Origin: Megachile rotundata
Lineage: Eukaryota; Arthropoda; Insecta; Hymenoptera; Megachilidae
NCBI RefSeq assembly: GCF_050947335.1
Contig: NC_134993.1
Location: 6,386,001 to 6,450,000 of the forward strand
Direction: 5' to 3'
DNA: 64,000 bases
Shown: piece by piece, positions 31,408 to 41,999 of the stretch
How positions within the stretch are numbered: position 1 is the first letter of the stretch
Layout: every line of letters starts with the position of its first letter
The notes under the pieces: generated by a model
The model's input: the letters and a program-made list of their open reading frames with translations, nothing else
The model's database searches: none
What the model was told of the DNA's origin: nothing
Made by a program: the position numbers and the translations under genes

Positions 31408-34400
31408 GGGCCCACGCGACTCCACCCGAAAACATTCAACAAGCCCCAGTTTCCGTTCCCGACCCCCCAGAATATTTCTACAATGCATTCGCGCATACCG
31501 CTTCTAATTTGTTGTATTTTATCGAGCTGCAGATTCAGCGAAATTCCCTTCGCGCTCTACTAGATTCCGGTTCGAGTCGAACGTTTTTGAGAAATACCGC
31601 TATATCAACGGTCGATCTTCCGAGACAGACATCCCGAATGTGCCGAATCATGACCGCTACAGGTCAGGTGGAGGAAACGAATACCAGTATTACCGCGACA
31701 ATCACGCTGAAAGATCAAACTCGCACTCTCGAAATATACCTCTTAAACGATCTTGCCGTTCCGTGTATCGTAGGAATAGATTTCCTAAATCTATTTGGTA
31801 TCGTAGTAGATTTTTCTCGCGCTGCGTGGTACTTTTCTTCCGATCCCGAAGTCGAATTCTCGTTCGATATACAAAACAACGCGCACTATTCCGATTCCGA
31901 TCCGTCATGCTTAGGAATTTTCGAAATCACTCCCGCACAACGAAAAGAACTCGATCAATTTTTAAATACCGAATTGCCGCCAACCCCTCTTCGACCTTCG
32001 TGCACCACATTAACGGAACATCGAATTGACGTAGGAGATAGTAGGCCGATTAAACAACGGAATTACCTTGTCTCGCCGGTTGTACAACAAGCCATTTATA
32101 CCGAAGTAGATAAAATGCTAGAAGACGGAATTATCGAACCATCGCATAGCGAATGGTCTAGTCCCATTGTGATGGTTAAGAAATCGACGGGTAAATATCG
32201 GTTTTGCTTAGATTTTCGGAAAGTGAATGAAGTTTCCAAGAAAGATGCGTATCCATTACCGAATATGACGGGAATATTAGATAAATTACGTGCCGCGCAT
32301 TATCTCTCGACTTTAGATTTGAGTCAGGCATATTTTCAGATTCCGTTAGAAAAGGGCAGTAGGGAAATCACTGCTTTTACCGTACCGGGAAAGGGGCTTT
32401 TCCATTTCGTCCGGATGCCGTATGGCTTAACGGGAGCCCCCGCCACCTTTCAACGCTTATTAGACAAATTGATCGGTCCGGAAATGGAACCCCACGCGTT
32501 CGCGTATTTAGACGACATTATTATCGTAACGGAAACATTTGAAGAACATTTGCACTGGTTAAGAATAGTGCTCAGGAAAATTACTACCGCGGGCTTGACA
32601 ATTAATCCCGAAAAATGCGAATTTTGCCGTTCCGAAGTCCGTTACTTGGGTTTTATTGTCGGTAAAGAAGGCCTCCGAATAGATTCCGAAAAAGTAGCGC
32701 CGGTGTTAAATTATCCCGTTCCGAAAAACATTAAACAATTAAGAAGATTTCTGGGAATGGGCTCATGGTATCGTAGATTTATCCCGCATTTCGCAACAAT
32801 AACGGAGCCCTTAACGCGACTATTACGTAAAGAAGCGACATGGAAGTGGGGGGAGCCACAGCAGAAAGCGTTTGATTCCGTCCGTACATATTTAATTACC
32901 GCTCCAATACTGTCTTGTCCCGATTTTACAAAACCATTCGTGCTAGCAACGGATGCGAGCACTGTAGGGGTGGGCGCTGTTCTTACTCAACAAATAGACG
33001 CGGAAGAACGCGTGATAGCATATGCGAGCCGCTCATTATCGCTTACCGAAAGAAAATATTCCACTACCGAATTGGAGTGCTTAGCCATAGTCTGGTCAAT
33101 AGAAAAATTCCGCCATTACCTAGAAGGTTATCGTTTCACGGTCATTACTGACCATAATAGCCTCCGGTGGCTAAGGTCCATGAAAAATCCCAACGGTCGA
33201 CTAGCTCGCTGGGCCTTGTCTCTTCTCGAATATGATTTTCAAGTGATTTACCGGCAAGGCGCGTTGCATCGCGTCCCCGACGCTTTATCTCGAATGTATG
33301 AGGAGTCGGTTGAAGAGGCCGAAGCCCTTACCGCAATTATCGATACCCCGGATTGGTATTCAAGAAAATTTACCGACGTAAAGAACTTTCCGTCCCGCTT
33401 TCCGGAGTGGAAAATTCTGGACAACCAGTTATACGTGAAGAGACCCAATACCGATATTTCCGATGTTACCGCAGATCTTGACGAGTGGAAACTAGTAATA
33501 CCGCAAGATCAAAGACCCGACATTTATCGCGAGGCACATGATCAGCCCCAAGCCGGACATTTAGGGGTGGATAAAACCTATGACCGCGTAGCCATCCGAT
33601 ATTATTGGCCAGGGATGTACAAGGATATCGCGGAGTATGTGCGACGCTGTACCGTTTGCCAACGTGCCAAGGTTGAACAGCTGGCTCCGGCCGGGTTGAT
33701 GGGATATCGAGTCGCGGAGAAACCGTGGGACATTATCGCCGCGGATATTATGGGTCCGTTTCCGCGAAGTCTTTCCGGCTTCATGTATGTACTGGTGGTC
33801 CAGGACTTGTTCACGAAATGGGTTGAATGTTGCCCCTTACGGAGTGCAACCGGGAAAAAAGTAAAAGAAGCGTTAAAAGACCTGATATTATGCCGTTGGG
33901 GCGCACCGCGCGTATTAGTTACCGACAACGGAACCGAATTTAAAAATCGAGAAATTTCCGATCTCGCGGAGCAATTTGGCATTCTTCAATCGACTACCCC
34001 ACCATACCATCCACAAGCCAATCCCGTGGAAAGAGTGAATCGAGTATTGAAAACTATGATCGTATCGTACATAGGGAAGGACCATCGAGAATGGGACCGA
34101 CACCTTACCGATTTCCGTTTCGCGTATAATACCGCGCATCATAGCTCTACTAAATTCTCTCCCGCTTTTCTCAACTTTGGTAGAGAACCTAGACCAGTTA
34201 ATTGTTACCGCGAATCGTCCTCGAAAACCGAGGATATAGTACCGTCAACCAGCGATGCGTGGGAAAAACGATTAAAACAATTAAAGTTAATTCAAGACTG
34301 GGTCGTGAAAAACCTCGATAAAGCGGTAGTTAACCAGGCGTCGCGTTACAATTTAAGACGTAGGGACGAACAATACCGCGTAGGTGATCTAGTATTGCGT

Positions 34401-34577
34401 CGGAATCACGCGTTATCGTCAGCCGAAAAAAATATCGCCGCGAAATTAATGCCAAAGTTCCTAGGCCCGTACCGTATCGTTCGTAAGATTTCACCAATAG
34501 TTTATGAAATACAGGGGGCGACGGATCGCCAACCAGTTAAAGCACACGTACAAGATTTAAAGAAATATATAATGTAA
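31374..34577 (+). CDS. pol: Gypsy Pol: protease, RT, RNase H, integrase
   Basis: A 1067-codon frame in -1 relative to gag; the listed start is only where the frame opens, since translation should enter by frameshifting at 31380-31386. Domains: protease with LLDSGSSRTF at ~62-71, RT with FAYLDDIIIV at ~376, RNase H with LATDAS ~523, the integrase H2C2 zinc region ~720-765 ending CTVCQRAK, the integrase core with WDIIAADIMGPF ~790, VTDNGTEFKN ~850 and NPVERVNR ~885, and a C-terminal GPYRIVRKIS segment. Integrase after RNase H is the gypsy order. No stops are present, so the enzyme set appears complete. Confidence 0.95.
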   Translation: MCGKPETESPLGAHATPPENIQQAPVSVPDPPEYFYNAFAHTASNLLYFIELQIQRNSLRALLDSGSSRTFLRNTAISTVDLPRQTSRMCRIMTATGQVEETNTSITATITLKDQTRTLEIYLLNDLAVPCIVGIDFLNLFGIVVDFSRAAWYFSSDPEVEFSFDIQNNAHYSDSDPSCLGIFEITPAQRKELDQFLNTELPPTPLRPSCTTLTEHRIDVGDSRPIKQRNYLVSPVVQQAIYTEVDKMLEDGIIEPSHSEWSSPIVMVKKSTGKYRFCLDFRKVNEVSKKDAYPLPNMTGILDKLRAAHYLSTLDLSQAYFQIPLEKGSREITAFTVPGKGLFHFVRMPYGLTGAPATFQRLLDKLIGPEMEPHAFAYLDDIIIVTETFEEHLHWLRIVLRKITTAGLTINPEKCEFCRSEVRYLGFIVGKEGLRIDSEKVAPVLNYPVPKNIKQLRRFLGMGSWYRRFIPHFATITEPLTRLLRKEATWKWGEPQQKAFDSVRTYLITAPILSCPDFTKPFVLATDASTVGVGAVLTQQIDAEERVIAYASRSLSLTERKYSTTELECLAIVWSIEKFRHYLEGYRFTVITDHNSLRWLRSMKNPNGRLARWALSLLEYDFQVIYRQGALHRVPDALSRMYEESVEEAEALTAIIDTPDWYSRKFTDVKNFPSRFPEWKILDNQLYVKRPNTDISDVTADLDEWKLVIPQDQRPDIYREAHDQPQAGHLGVDKTYDRVAIRYYWPGMYKDIAEYVRRCTVCQRAKVEQLAPAGLMGYRVAEKPWDIIAADIMGPFPRSLSGFMYVLVVQDLFTKWVECCPLRSATGKKVKEALKDLILCRWGAPRVLVTDNGTEFKNREISDLAEQFGILQSTTPPYHPQANPVERVNRVLKTMIVSYIGKDHREWDRHLTDFRFAYNTAHHSSTKFSPAFLNFGREPRPVNCYRESSSKTEDIVPSTSDAWEKRLKQLKLIQDWVVKNLDKAVVNQASRYNLRRRDEQYRVGDLVLRRNHALSSAEKNIAAKLMPKFLGPYRIVRKISPIVYEIQGATDRQPVKAHVQDLKKYIM
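31380..31423 (+). promoter_or_regulatory. Predicted -1 ribosomal frameshift signal (gag/pol)
   Basis: The slippery heptamer GGGAAAC at 31380-31386 is in the correct register for Gag (GCG GGA AAC). A 7-nt spacer is followed by a perfect 8-bp stem, GGAGTCGC (31394-31401) pairing with GCGACTCC (31416-31423). The gag stop TAG falls in the loop. Slipping back one base enters the pol frame, which is open from 31371. Heptamer, spacing and stem all fit the classical signal. Confidence 0.85.
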
Positions 34578-34582
34578 CTTAC

Positions 34583-34593
34583 TCCCGTTTCAG
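34583..34593 (+). promoter_or_regulatory. Candidate splice acceptor before the third ORF
   Basis: TCCCGTTTCAG ends at 34593, 16 bp after the pol stop and about 80 bp before the third ORF. The diverged copy 1 keeps GTTTCAG at 9228-9234 with the same CARTAYCGTAYCGT-like sequence after it. This fits a spliced subgenomic mRNA, as gypsy-type env genes use. A donor in the leader (GGGTAAATT near 29115) is possible but unproven. Confidence 0.55.
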
Positions 34594-34675
34594 CAGTACC
34601 GTACCGTCCACCCTTAAATACCGAGGCGAAAGCCAAGAAGAAAGGATACCGAGGAGATAAGTAACGAAAAAGAAA

Positions 34676-35584
34676 ATGAAGAGGGATTCTGCGACGAACC
34701 CTTGGGACCACCTCCGACCGCACATGCGAGCCTACCAGAGGTTCATCCGGGAGAACCCCGCAGCATGGGCGGCCCTTCGACAAGCCGCCGAAGACGCCCG
34801 GGAGTTTTTTTACACTACCCGCGGAGCAACAGTGCGGGAAATTCCGCCACATGCCGAGGCGGGAACGCAAACTCTCCCGCCACGCACAGTATCGACAGGA
34901 GTGCAGGTCGGAGGTGGCGGCCCAGTTTTTCCGGGGCGAACGTTACGGAGTCAGGCGACTCAGACAAGCCCCATTATGGAACCGACGACCCGATCCACGC
35001 AGACGCCGTCAGGACCCCCTACGGTCGACCGGGCAGTACAAACGGGGGAGGTGGAGAAAATTATAACACCCCGAGTACCCGCCCGCAGCACACCGGTACC
35101 ACAAGAGCGTCCCAGCACTACCGCGAGCGGCTCATCGCTGTTCCCGCTCAAACAAGAAACAGCGGAGTGCTGGAACTGCGGAAAGACCGGGCACCGATAC
35201 TCCAGGTGCCCGAAACCGCAACAGATACCGTACTGCTACCGGTGCGGCCGTAAGGGGGTATCGCTGCGAACGTGCCCCAGGTGTTCGGAGGAATGGAACC
35301 AAGAAGAAAGAACCAAAGAAGCGTCGGCCACCATGTCCCGACGCGAGTCCCGGAAGAGCCCGCCTCGCCCACCATCCCGGCGTGAAGAGGCAGTAGGGGC
35401 GCCAAGCACGTCGTCCCGGCGCGAGATACCGCGGAGGCCGCCAGCCCAAAAATTACGGGGCGAGATGCCGAACGAGGCCCCAAAACCGACGCGACGCGAA
35501 CCCTCGCCGGAGATCATCTATCCCGATTACCGGCGCGAACAATTCGGCCAGCCGCCGGGCGCCGCATTCCGGCGCGGGAAATAA
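34676..35584 (+). CDS. Third ORF in env position: nucleocapsid-like zinc-knuckle protein
   Basis: 302 codons from the ATG at 34676. The N-terminal ~45 residues (NPWDHLRPHMRAYQRF) are a helical-looking unique segment. A Thr/Gln-rich middle has repeats of the type AGTQT, STGVQ, RATQT and STQT. At about residues 163-200 lie CWNCGKTGHRYSRC and CYRCGRKGVSLRTCPRC, closely matching the Gag nucleocapsid pair in spacing and sequence. The tail is Arg/Ser/Pro-rich and basic. There is no signal peptide, furin-type site or membrane anchor, so it is not an envelope protein. The best reading is a duplicated Gag zinc-knuckle module fused to new sequence, perhaps an RNA-binding accessory protein. The same ORF, decayed, occurs in copy 1. 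Confidence 0.8.
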   Translation: MKRDSATNPWDHLRPHMRAYQRFIRENPAAWAALRQAAEDAREFFYTTRGATVREIPPHAEAGTQTLPPRTVSTGVQVGGGGPVFPGRTLRSQATQTSPIMEPTTRSTQTPSGPPTVDRAVQTGEVEKIITPRVPARSTPVPQERPSTTASGSSLFPLKQETAECWNCGKTGHRYSRCPKPQQIPYCYRCGRKGVSLRTCPRCSEEWNQEERTKEASATMSRRESRKSPPRPPSRREEAVGAPSTSSRREIPRRPPAQKLRGEMPNEAPKPTRREPSPEIIYPDYRREQFGQPPGAAFRRGK

Positions 35585-36152
35585 CGAGATATATCGGCGC
35601 AAAACAATTCCGCGGCGGGAGAACCGCCGAAAAATTCCGTGGCGGGCAAGCACAATAAAATAGTTTTTATTTTTCTATACCTGGAGCCTACAGCGACATT
35701 ATTCGGTACAACGGTACTGCTGACACCTTACCCTTCTCGTATTCCCCCCTCTATTTTTCTCGCTATGTATATCGATAGGAAATAGGCGATCCGTACGCAG
35801 CGAAACATTCCGCAGACATTAGACTAGATAATACCGGGTGAAATCGCGAGCGATAGGTATAGGAGCAGAGAAAGCGAAGGAGGAGAAGCAGACAAACACG
35901 GTAAGTAATGTATTAATATATCGTAATAATTCGGACCATATGGTAATTCGGGTACGTTTCTTTCAATTTTCTTCTCTTTTCCTTTTATTTGGTTGTTGTA
36001 ATTGTCCAATACAAGAAGTTCACTACCGCACTTTCGTTCTCTCCCGCGAGGGGTTGCCAAGTTGTCCCGCACAAGGGCGCGGGTATTTCGAACAGTATGA
36101 GCGCACACAGGTGCATTGCTTTCATTTTCGTTCGACCGTTCCGGTCTTCCGT
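35585..36152 (+). other. Gypsy 3' untranslated region with conserved splice-donor-like site
   Basis: No ORF is supported. CG|GTAAGTAAT at 35901 is conserved in copy 1 (10660) inside otherwise diverged sequence. The shared block just upstream (AGGAGCAGAGAA) is also conserved. The matching acceptor could be TCTCTCTCTAG in the 3' LTR (AG 37216-37217), also present in copy 1. Confidence 0.5.
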
Positions 36153-36167
36153 AAGGGGGGGGGGGAG
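36153..36167 (+). promoter_or_regulatory. Gypsy polypurine tract
   Basis: AAG followed by a long G run and AG just before the 3' LTR; copy 1 has the same arrangement before 10878. It primes plus-strand synthesis. Confidence 0.85.
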
Positions 36168-36168
36168 T

Positions 36169-38109
36169 TGTGACGTGGTATTTTATACCCGTCACAAGGA
36201 GCCTCTTCGGGAGACCGGACGGGTCATAGGTCGCAGTCAAATACCGTCTAGAGAGAGAACGAAGCGCGTATACTATCGTAAGAACAAATTCTGCCGCTAT
36301 ACTATTTCATATGTACCGCCGGAGAATGACGTCACGGTCAACGAAGGAGCGACGTACGTCGAGGGAAAACGCCGCTGCTCTGCCGCTACCCCGCTCGGAC
36401 CCTCCGATAGACGAAGAGAGGCAGCGGAGTAAGAGGAGTGATTCCAGCGAGAAACCGACGCACGCCGAAGGAAAGTGCCGATTCCCTGCCGCTTCCCCGC
36501 TCCGGCCCTACGATAGAAGAAGAGAGGCTGCGGAGACGGAAGAAGCCCTGCCGAAGAAGACTTCGATAGAATTCGGAAACTCCGGCAGAGGGTGGGGGTA
36601 GGCTACGAGGTGTCCTAATACCGGCGTAAGGGCTCGCGGATCCTTATTCTGTATTCGGCGCTTGCCTAAGTTTTCGTAAAGTAATTATCGTTCCGTAAAG
36701 AAAAACACAAGAATCATCCCGAGTTTCCGCGCCCAGTGTCTGGACACCTTGGTAAGCCCCCTCAATTACCGCCATATCGTTGTAAAGAGCGCGAAATCGA
36801 GATCGTCATATCGTGGGTTGTAGATCACCTGGCTTGCCATTCACGGGCAGGTTCTGCAAAGTGTGACCGGAGTGGCTTTGTATCGTAGGGAAATTAGCTT
36901 AAGTTAGAAGGGTAAAGAAACCCGGGGGCCCCTGTCCGGGACGGTCGCGGATCCCGACGTCCGGACTTTTTCGTGTCGTCGAGAGATCGCTTCTCGATCT
37001 CTCGAATCGCCACTCGGCCGGATCACCGAACCTGTACCGGGGAATGGTACAGCGTAAGCTACAATTAAAGTATCGTCTCGAGTAGGCCTTTGACAATATT
37101 GTACCCTCCCACGTCTCGATTTCGCGAACTCTTGGTACGGGAGTAGAACGTAAAGTGCATGTTTGTCGTACCGGACATTTCGTGTTTGTCGCGTAACTTC
37201 TCGCTTTCTCTCTCTAGGCGGTCGCCGATACAGAATCGTTCCGCGTGTAGAATTAAATCGCGTCTCGTATAAAACTAAGTGCGTTAGATTCCGTTGCGTT
37301 TAGTATAATTGCGTTACGTCGCGTCTCGTCGCGTCCCGTCGCGTCCCGTCGCGTCCCGTCGCGTCTCGTCGCGTTTCGCCGCGTTGCGTTCCGTTAGAAT
37401 AATTGCGTCGCGTTTGGTTAAGTATTTGCGTTGCGTTTCCGTTAAATTAGTTGCGTCGCGTACCGTTCCGGGAATCGAGGAAATATCAAAGATTGTATTC
37501 CGCTTAGGAACTTGCATATTTCGCTTCCGTGGTTAAAATCTCGCGGAGTTCGTGTCTCGGCCTTCCGCCGAGAACGTTACGGTTAAATCAAATTCCGATA
37601 CTGGATCACACTGTACGCCTAGGTTACTTAGATATTAAATAAAACACCGCTGTTAACAAATACCGCTAACTTGAGGTTTCTCGCGAATTATCCCGAATCA
37701 CGTACTCTCGTCCGCCTCCGCGTCTAGCTCCTTTACCCTTAAAGAATCCCGCCACTCTACCATTGCGTTCGGATACTGAGCTACCGAGCCGTTCCGCCGC
37801 CGATTCGAATCTTCCGCGTTTTTCCGAGATCGACATAAACGATTGTCCCATCTTCCCGCTATAGAGTCTCGTTTCGCGTCTAAGCTCTTTATCGCGACGC
37901 TGAGAAGCGTCTGGCGCCCAATTATCAAATAAAATAAAGCGATATCGAACGGGTTCGGATCGGGCGCCGAAGTGCTACGCGCTCGCGAATCCGCGGAGGC
38001 GCCGCGGCGGTCATCGTCGCGGGCACGGTCAAGAGGGGCCGATCGAGAATTCGCGAGCGAAGCGGGGTCGCGGGCCGTTACCGAGCTAGCCGCGAAATAC
38101 CGTGTAGCA
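36169..38109 (+). repeat. 3' LTR of gypsy
   Basis: Nearly identical to 27134-29084; differences seen include CTCCTCGGG versus CTCTTCGGG near the start and one missing 10-bp unit near 37340. Followed by AACT. Confidence 0.94.
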
Positions 38110-38234
38110 AACTGCTCAGGTCATGAGCGACTTGATACGAATGTATCCAATTTTATATCTAATTTTCTATTGGGTTTCTTAATGAGGTCTTTATACAGTG
38201 AGATCTTGTTGGTATGCTCGTATTGTCAAAGGAC

Positions 38235-40916
38235 TTACAGTTTGTTGTATATTTTAAGCTGTTTTAGGAATTCAATTAAATTTCTAGTATTTTCACTTGT
38301 GCCTATTATGTCTTTTATATTGTTTTGGATTTTAAATTTTTTCCTTGTTACATCGTAATGCTGGCAATCAAATATAATGTGCTTTATGGTGAGATTAACA
38401 TTACATATCAAACACTTGGGCGGACTGTCTTTTAGAAAGAGATAAGAATGAGTGAGTCTTGTGTGACCTATTAATATTCTGTTGACAATAACTTGTTCTT
38501 GTCTGCTCAGGTTCTTAATATCAGGCTTGTAGTTTCCCTCTTTTCCTGGTGGAAGCTTCGTTGAGATCAGGTTTCCTAGTTTTTGGTTCCATTGGTCTCT
38601 TAGTCTTTTGTTAACTTCTGTTCTGAAGTCCTGGAGTGGGGTTTTCTCATATTCTTCCATGATTTCACGATGGGACGCTGTTTTGGCTGCTAAGTCCGCT
38701 TTATCGTTTCCCTCAATTCCCACATGTGAAGGAACCCATATAAACAAAGTTTCTTTGCCCTCTTTAAGAGATTGTGAGTACAAATTTTGGATATTTTGAA
38801 TTAATTCATCAGATGTATCTGGGTTTTGAATTTTCTGCAGAGAGCTTTTAGAATCTGAAAGAATAGCGAAATTTTTGTGAGTTGAGCGTTGGATAAGCAT
38901 AAGGGCTTCTTTAATAGCAATAGCTTCACATGTGAAAATTGACATCATTTTTGGGAGTTTTAAGCATATTTCGGATTCTGTTGTAACTACAGCGCAGCCG
39001 TTTCCTTCTTTGGATTTGGATCCATCCGTGAATATAAGTTCATAGTTCGAAAGTGTAAACTTCATTTCCTCGAACAGGGCCCTGACAACTGAAACAGGAG
39101 TTTCTTCTTTTCTGTTAAAAGCTAGGTCGAAATTAACCATTGGAATGTCAATCATCCATGGAGGATCCGATGAATATTTAATTTTTCCCAACCTAGTTGT
39201 ATCTAATTCAAAACAAATTTCTTCAAAAATGCTCTGGATTCTTATGTAAAACGGTTTGGGTAGATTTACTTTTTTCTCGTAAACATTTTTATATCTTGAA
39301 GTGAAAACATTTTGGTGTACCGCGTTCTTTAGGGAAGCCCCAATACGTAGTGCATAATTAACTGAAAGGAATTTTCGCCTCTCTTGTAGATGAGGTTCAT
39401 TTGTTATGGCTAGTAAGCTGTTTATTGGACTGGTACGGAAGGCTCCTGTTGCCATTCGGAGTGCAGAATTGTGAATTGTGTTTAGAGTTTTTAGATCTGA
39501 TTTCTTTGCCGAGTTATATATGATACTACCATAATCAATTTTGGATCTAATTACAGCTTTATAGGTAATCATTAAGATTTCTTGGCTTGCCCCCCAAACG
39601 GTTGATGACAGTGCCTTTATTAAATTTAGACGAGTTTTACAGTCATCTATTAGACCTTTAATATGTTGCTTCCATGTAAGTTTTCTATCAAATACCAAAC
39701 CTAGGATTTTCAGGGTTTCCACAGAATTGATGTTACTATTATTTAAGGAGATCTTAGGGTTGTGTATTTGTTGTTTGTGTCTTGCAAACGAGATACATTT
39801 CGTTTTCCGAGTCGAGAATTTGAAACCTGTTTTTTCTGCCCATGCTTGGAGGGCGTTTATTGTCTCCTGAAGGAGTTTTTCTGTAGTTTCCTTTTCTTTC
39901 CATCCGCAAAAGATATTTAAGTCGTCAGCAAATAGGGCACATTTGACAGGTGAGTTTACAACTTTAGGTGCTTCATTAATTGCAATAAGAAATAGCGTTA
40001 CACTTAATACCGACCCCTGTGGCACACCATTTTGAATCTCAAAGCTCTCAGATAGCATCCCATTAGCTCTTACTCTTATTCTTCTTTTCTTTAGAAAATT
40101 ATAAATAAATGCCAACATTCTACCTGTAATATGATGTTTAAGGAGAATATTAATGACTCTGGGCCGCCATACCATATCGTATGCCTTTTCGATGTCAAGG
40201 GATATCACTGTTAAATGTTGATTGGTTGCAAATGAGTCACATATTGCTGTTTCAAGATTAATAAGGTGATCTACTGAAGATCTAAATTTTCTGAAACCGC
40301 TTTGTTCCTGGGAAAAGAAGTCAATGTTTTCTAATTGCCACCTAAGTCTTCTGTTAATCACTTTTTCTAAAAGTTTACATGTTAAGGAAATCGGTCGGTA
40401 GTTACTAGCTATTGTCATGTCCTGATTTGGTTTTGGCACCGGCACAACTATTGCTTCTCTCCATTTTTCAGGAAAAACCATGTTTGTCCAAATAAAATTA
40501 AATAGATCGGTGATATATGATAAGGTTTTATCCGACAGTTGTTTTAAGAATTCATTGGGAATTAAGTCTGGACCAAGACTAGAATTTTTACATCTCTTAA
40601 GTATACATTTAATTTCTTCAAGTTTAATGATTGAATTAAAAGGCTGTTCCGAATTTACAAAAATTTTTTCTTCTCCTATTTCTTGGTAATTTCCGATATT
40701 CTGAAGAAATTTTTCGTCATAATTGGCGTTACTGGAATTTTTAGAAAAGGAGCTAGCTAGTTCATTGGCAATATCTTGGGGGTGATGGAAAATTTGGTTT
40801 GCGTGGTTTAGGAGTGTAGATATGGAATAGATACGTGCTGTTCCTCTAATTTTCCTGATTTTGTCCCAACAGTTACTATAAGAGGTATTGTTGTTTGTGG
40901 AGCTTATGTAGTCCAT
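38235..40916 (-). pseudogene. I-type LINE ORF2: reverse transcriptase and RNase H
   Basis: An 893-codon minus-strand frame. RT motifs are GPDLIPNEF, NYRPISLT, GFRKFRSSVDH, VISLDIEKAYDMVW, NGVPQGSVLS and CALFADDLNIF. RNase H follows with IFTDGSKSK, TCEAIAIKEAL, LSDSKSS and WVPSHVGIEGNDKAD. After it comes a Cys/His motif (CLICNVNLTIKHIIFDC). RT plus RNase H with this tail fits the I-group of non-LTR elements. The endonuclease lies in another frame upstream and is joined through an A homopolymer near 40921-40931, probably a one-base slip. With a 5' truncation as well, the element is dead, though the RT/RNase H frame is fully open. Confidence 0.9.
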
Positions 40917-41880
40917 CCAGGATTTTTTTTTTTCTTTCCTTGACAGTTCTTCGGGCTATAGCTCGTAACTTTTTGTATTGAATTTTATTTTCTATAGATG
41001 GATGCCTCTTGAAGACATTGAAGGCGTGATTGGCTTCTTTTATAGCCTTGTTGCATCTTTCGTTCCACCACGGAACCGTACGTTTTCTAGTTTTATTATT
41101 AAATAGGGGTATAGTTTTATTTGCTACTTCATGAATTATGTTGGTGAAATTTTCAACTATTGAGTTGATATTTTCCTTATTATTACTGTTGACCGGAGGA
41201 AGGTTATCTACACGTTGATCCATAAGTGCTCGAAAAAGACCCCAATTTGCTTTTCTTGTATTCCATGCGGGTGTCAGATAGGGAACATGTTCTTGAGGTG
41301 TTGCTCCAGATAATGTTATGGGAAAATGATCACTATCATGAGGATTTGAGGCTACATCCCAATCGAAGTAGTGTGCTATTCTTGTGGAGCAGATGGACAG
41401 ATCAATTGCACTTAACGTACCGTTGGATATATTTATATGGGTGGGAGATGTAGAGTTGAGTAAGAAAAGATCTGGATCATCCAAAAGCGATTTGATAATT
41501 TCCCCTCTAGGGTCGTTTTTGTTGGATCCCCACAGTGTACTGTGGCCGTTGAAGTCTCCCAGCAGGATAAAAGGTTTGGGGAGTTTATTTATTAAGTTTG
41601 ATAATTCAGAGATTGAAAAGTCGTAGCTATTGGGTATGTAGATGTTGCATATGCAAATTTCCATAGATAGAGACAATACTGAGGTAGCTACCACTTCTAA
41701 GTTTGTGTTAAGAGAGATTTCTTTACAGGGAATATTAATGATCAAAATTGTTTCACTGATCTCGAAAATATCGCAATTTTTCCAGTTTACTCTCACACTT
41801 TGGGGGGTTGTTTCATACCCTAAATATGTTTTACCGCAGCTAAAAAAAAATACGTGTCCCCTAATTTTCCATGTACTATA
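40876..41880 (-). pseudogene. I-type LINE endonuclease domain, 5'-truncated
   Basis: The minus-strand frame contains LLGDFNGHSTLWGS and NPHDSDHFPIT, the catalytic core of an apurinic-type (APE) endonuclease, then a basic linker toward RT. The normal start of the domain (the N and E motifs) is missing. Sequence beyond about 41850 switches to AAAAAAAAATACGTGTCCCC, which looks like a dispersed repeat and not LINE coding. The first part of the open frame is therefore not genuine endonuclease. Confidence 0.85.
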
Positions 41881-41999
41881 ACATATCCAAATTTCATGAA
41901 AATCGGAGAGTGACACTTGGGTAGGTTTACTTGTTAGTTCGAATTCCTCGCAGCGGTAGATTATAAAGCGCTAACATTATTAATTTTGTAAAATTTCAA

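Larger units (their letters stand above)
27134..38109 (+). mobile_element. Complete Ty3/gypsy element with third ORF, TSD AACT
   Basis: Flanked by AACT at 27130-27133 and 38110-38113. LTRs of 1,951 and 1,941 bp both run TGTGACG...GTAGCA and differ by about one 10-bp repeat unit and a handful of bases, so the insertion is young. Between them are a tRNA-Lys primer site, gag (29740-31407), pol in the -1 frame (31374-34577), a third ORF (34676-35584) and a polypurine tract. All three ORFs are intact, making this a candidate autonomous element. It is inserted in the 3' UTR of a minus-strand I-type LINE. Confidence 0.96.

Noticed and set aside
34676..35584. Calling the gypsy third ORF an envelope gene
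   Set aside because: No signal peptide, cleavage site or membrane anchor; zinc knuckles and basic tail fit an RNA-binding protein.
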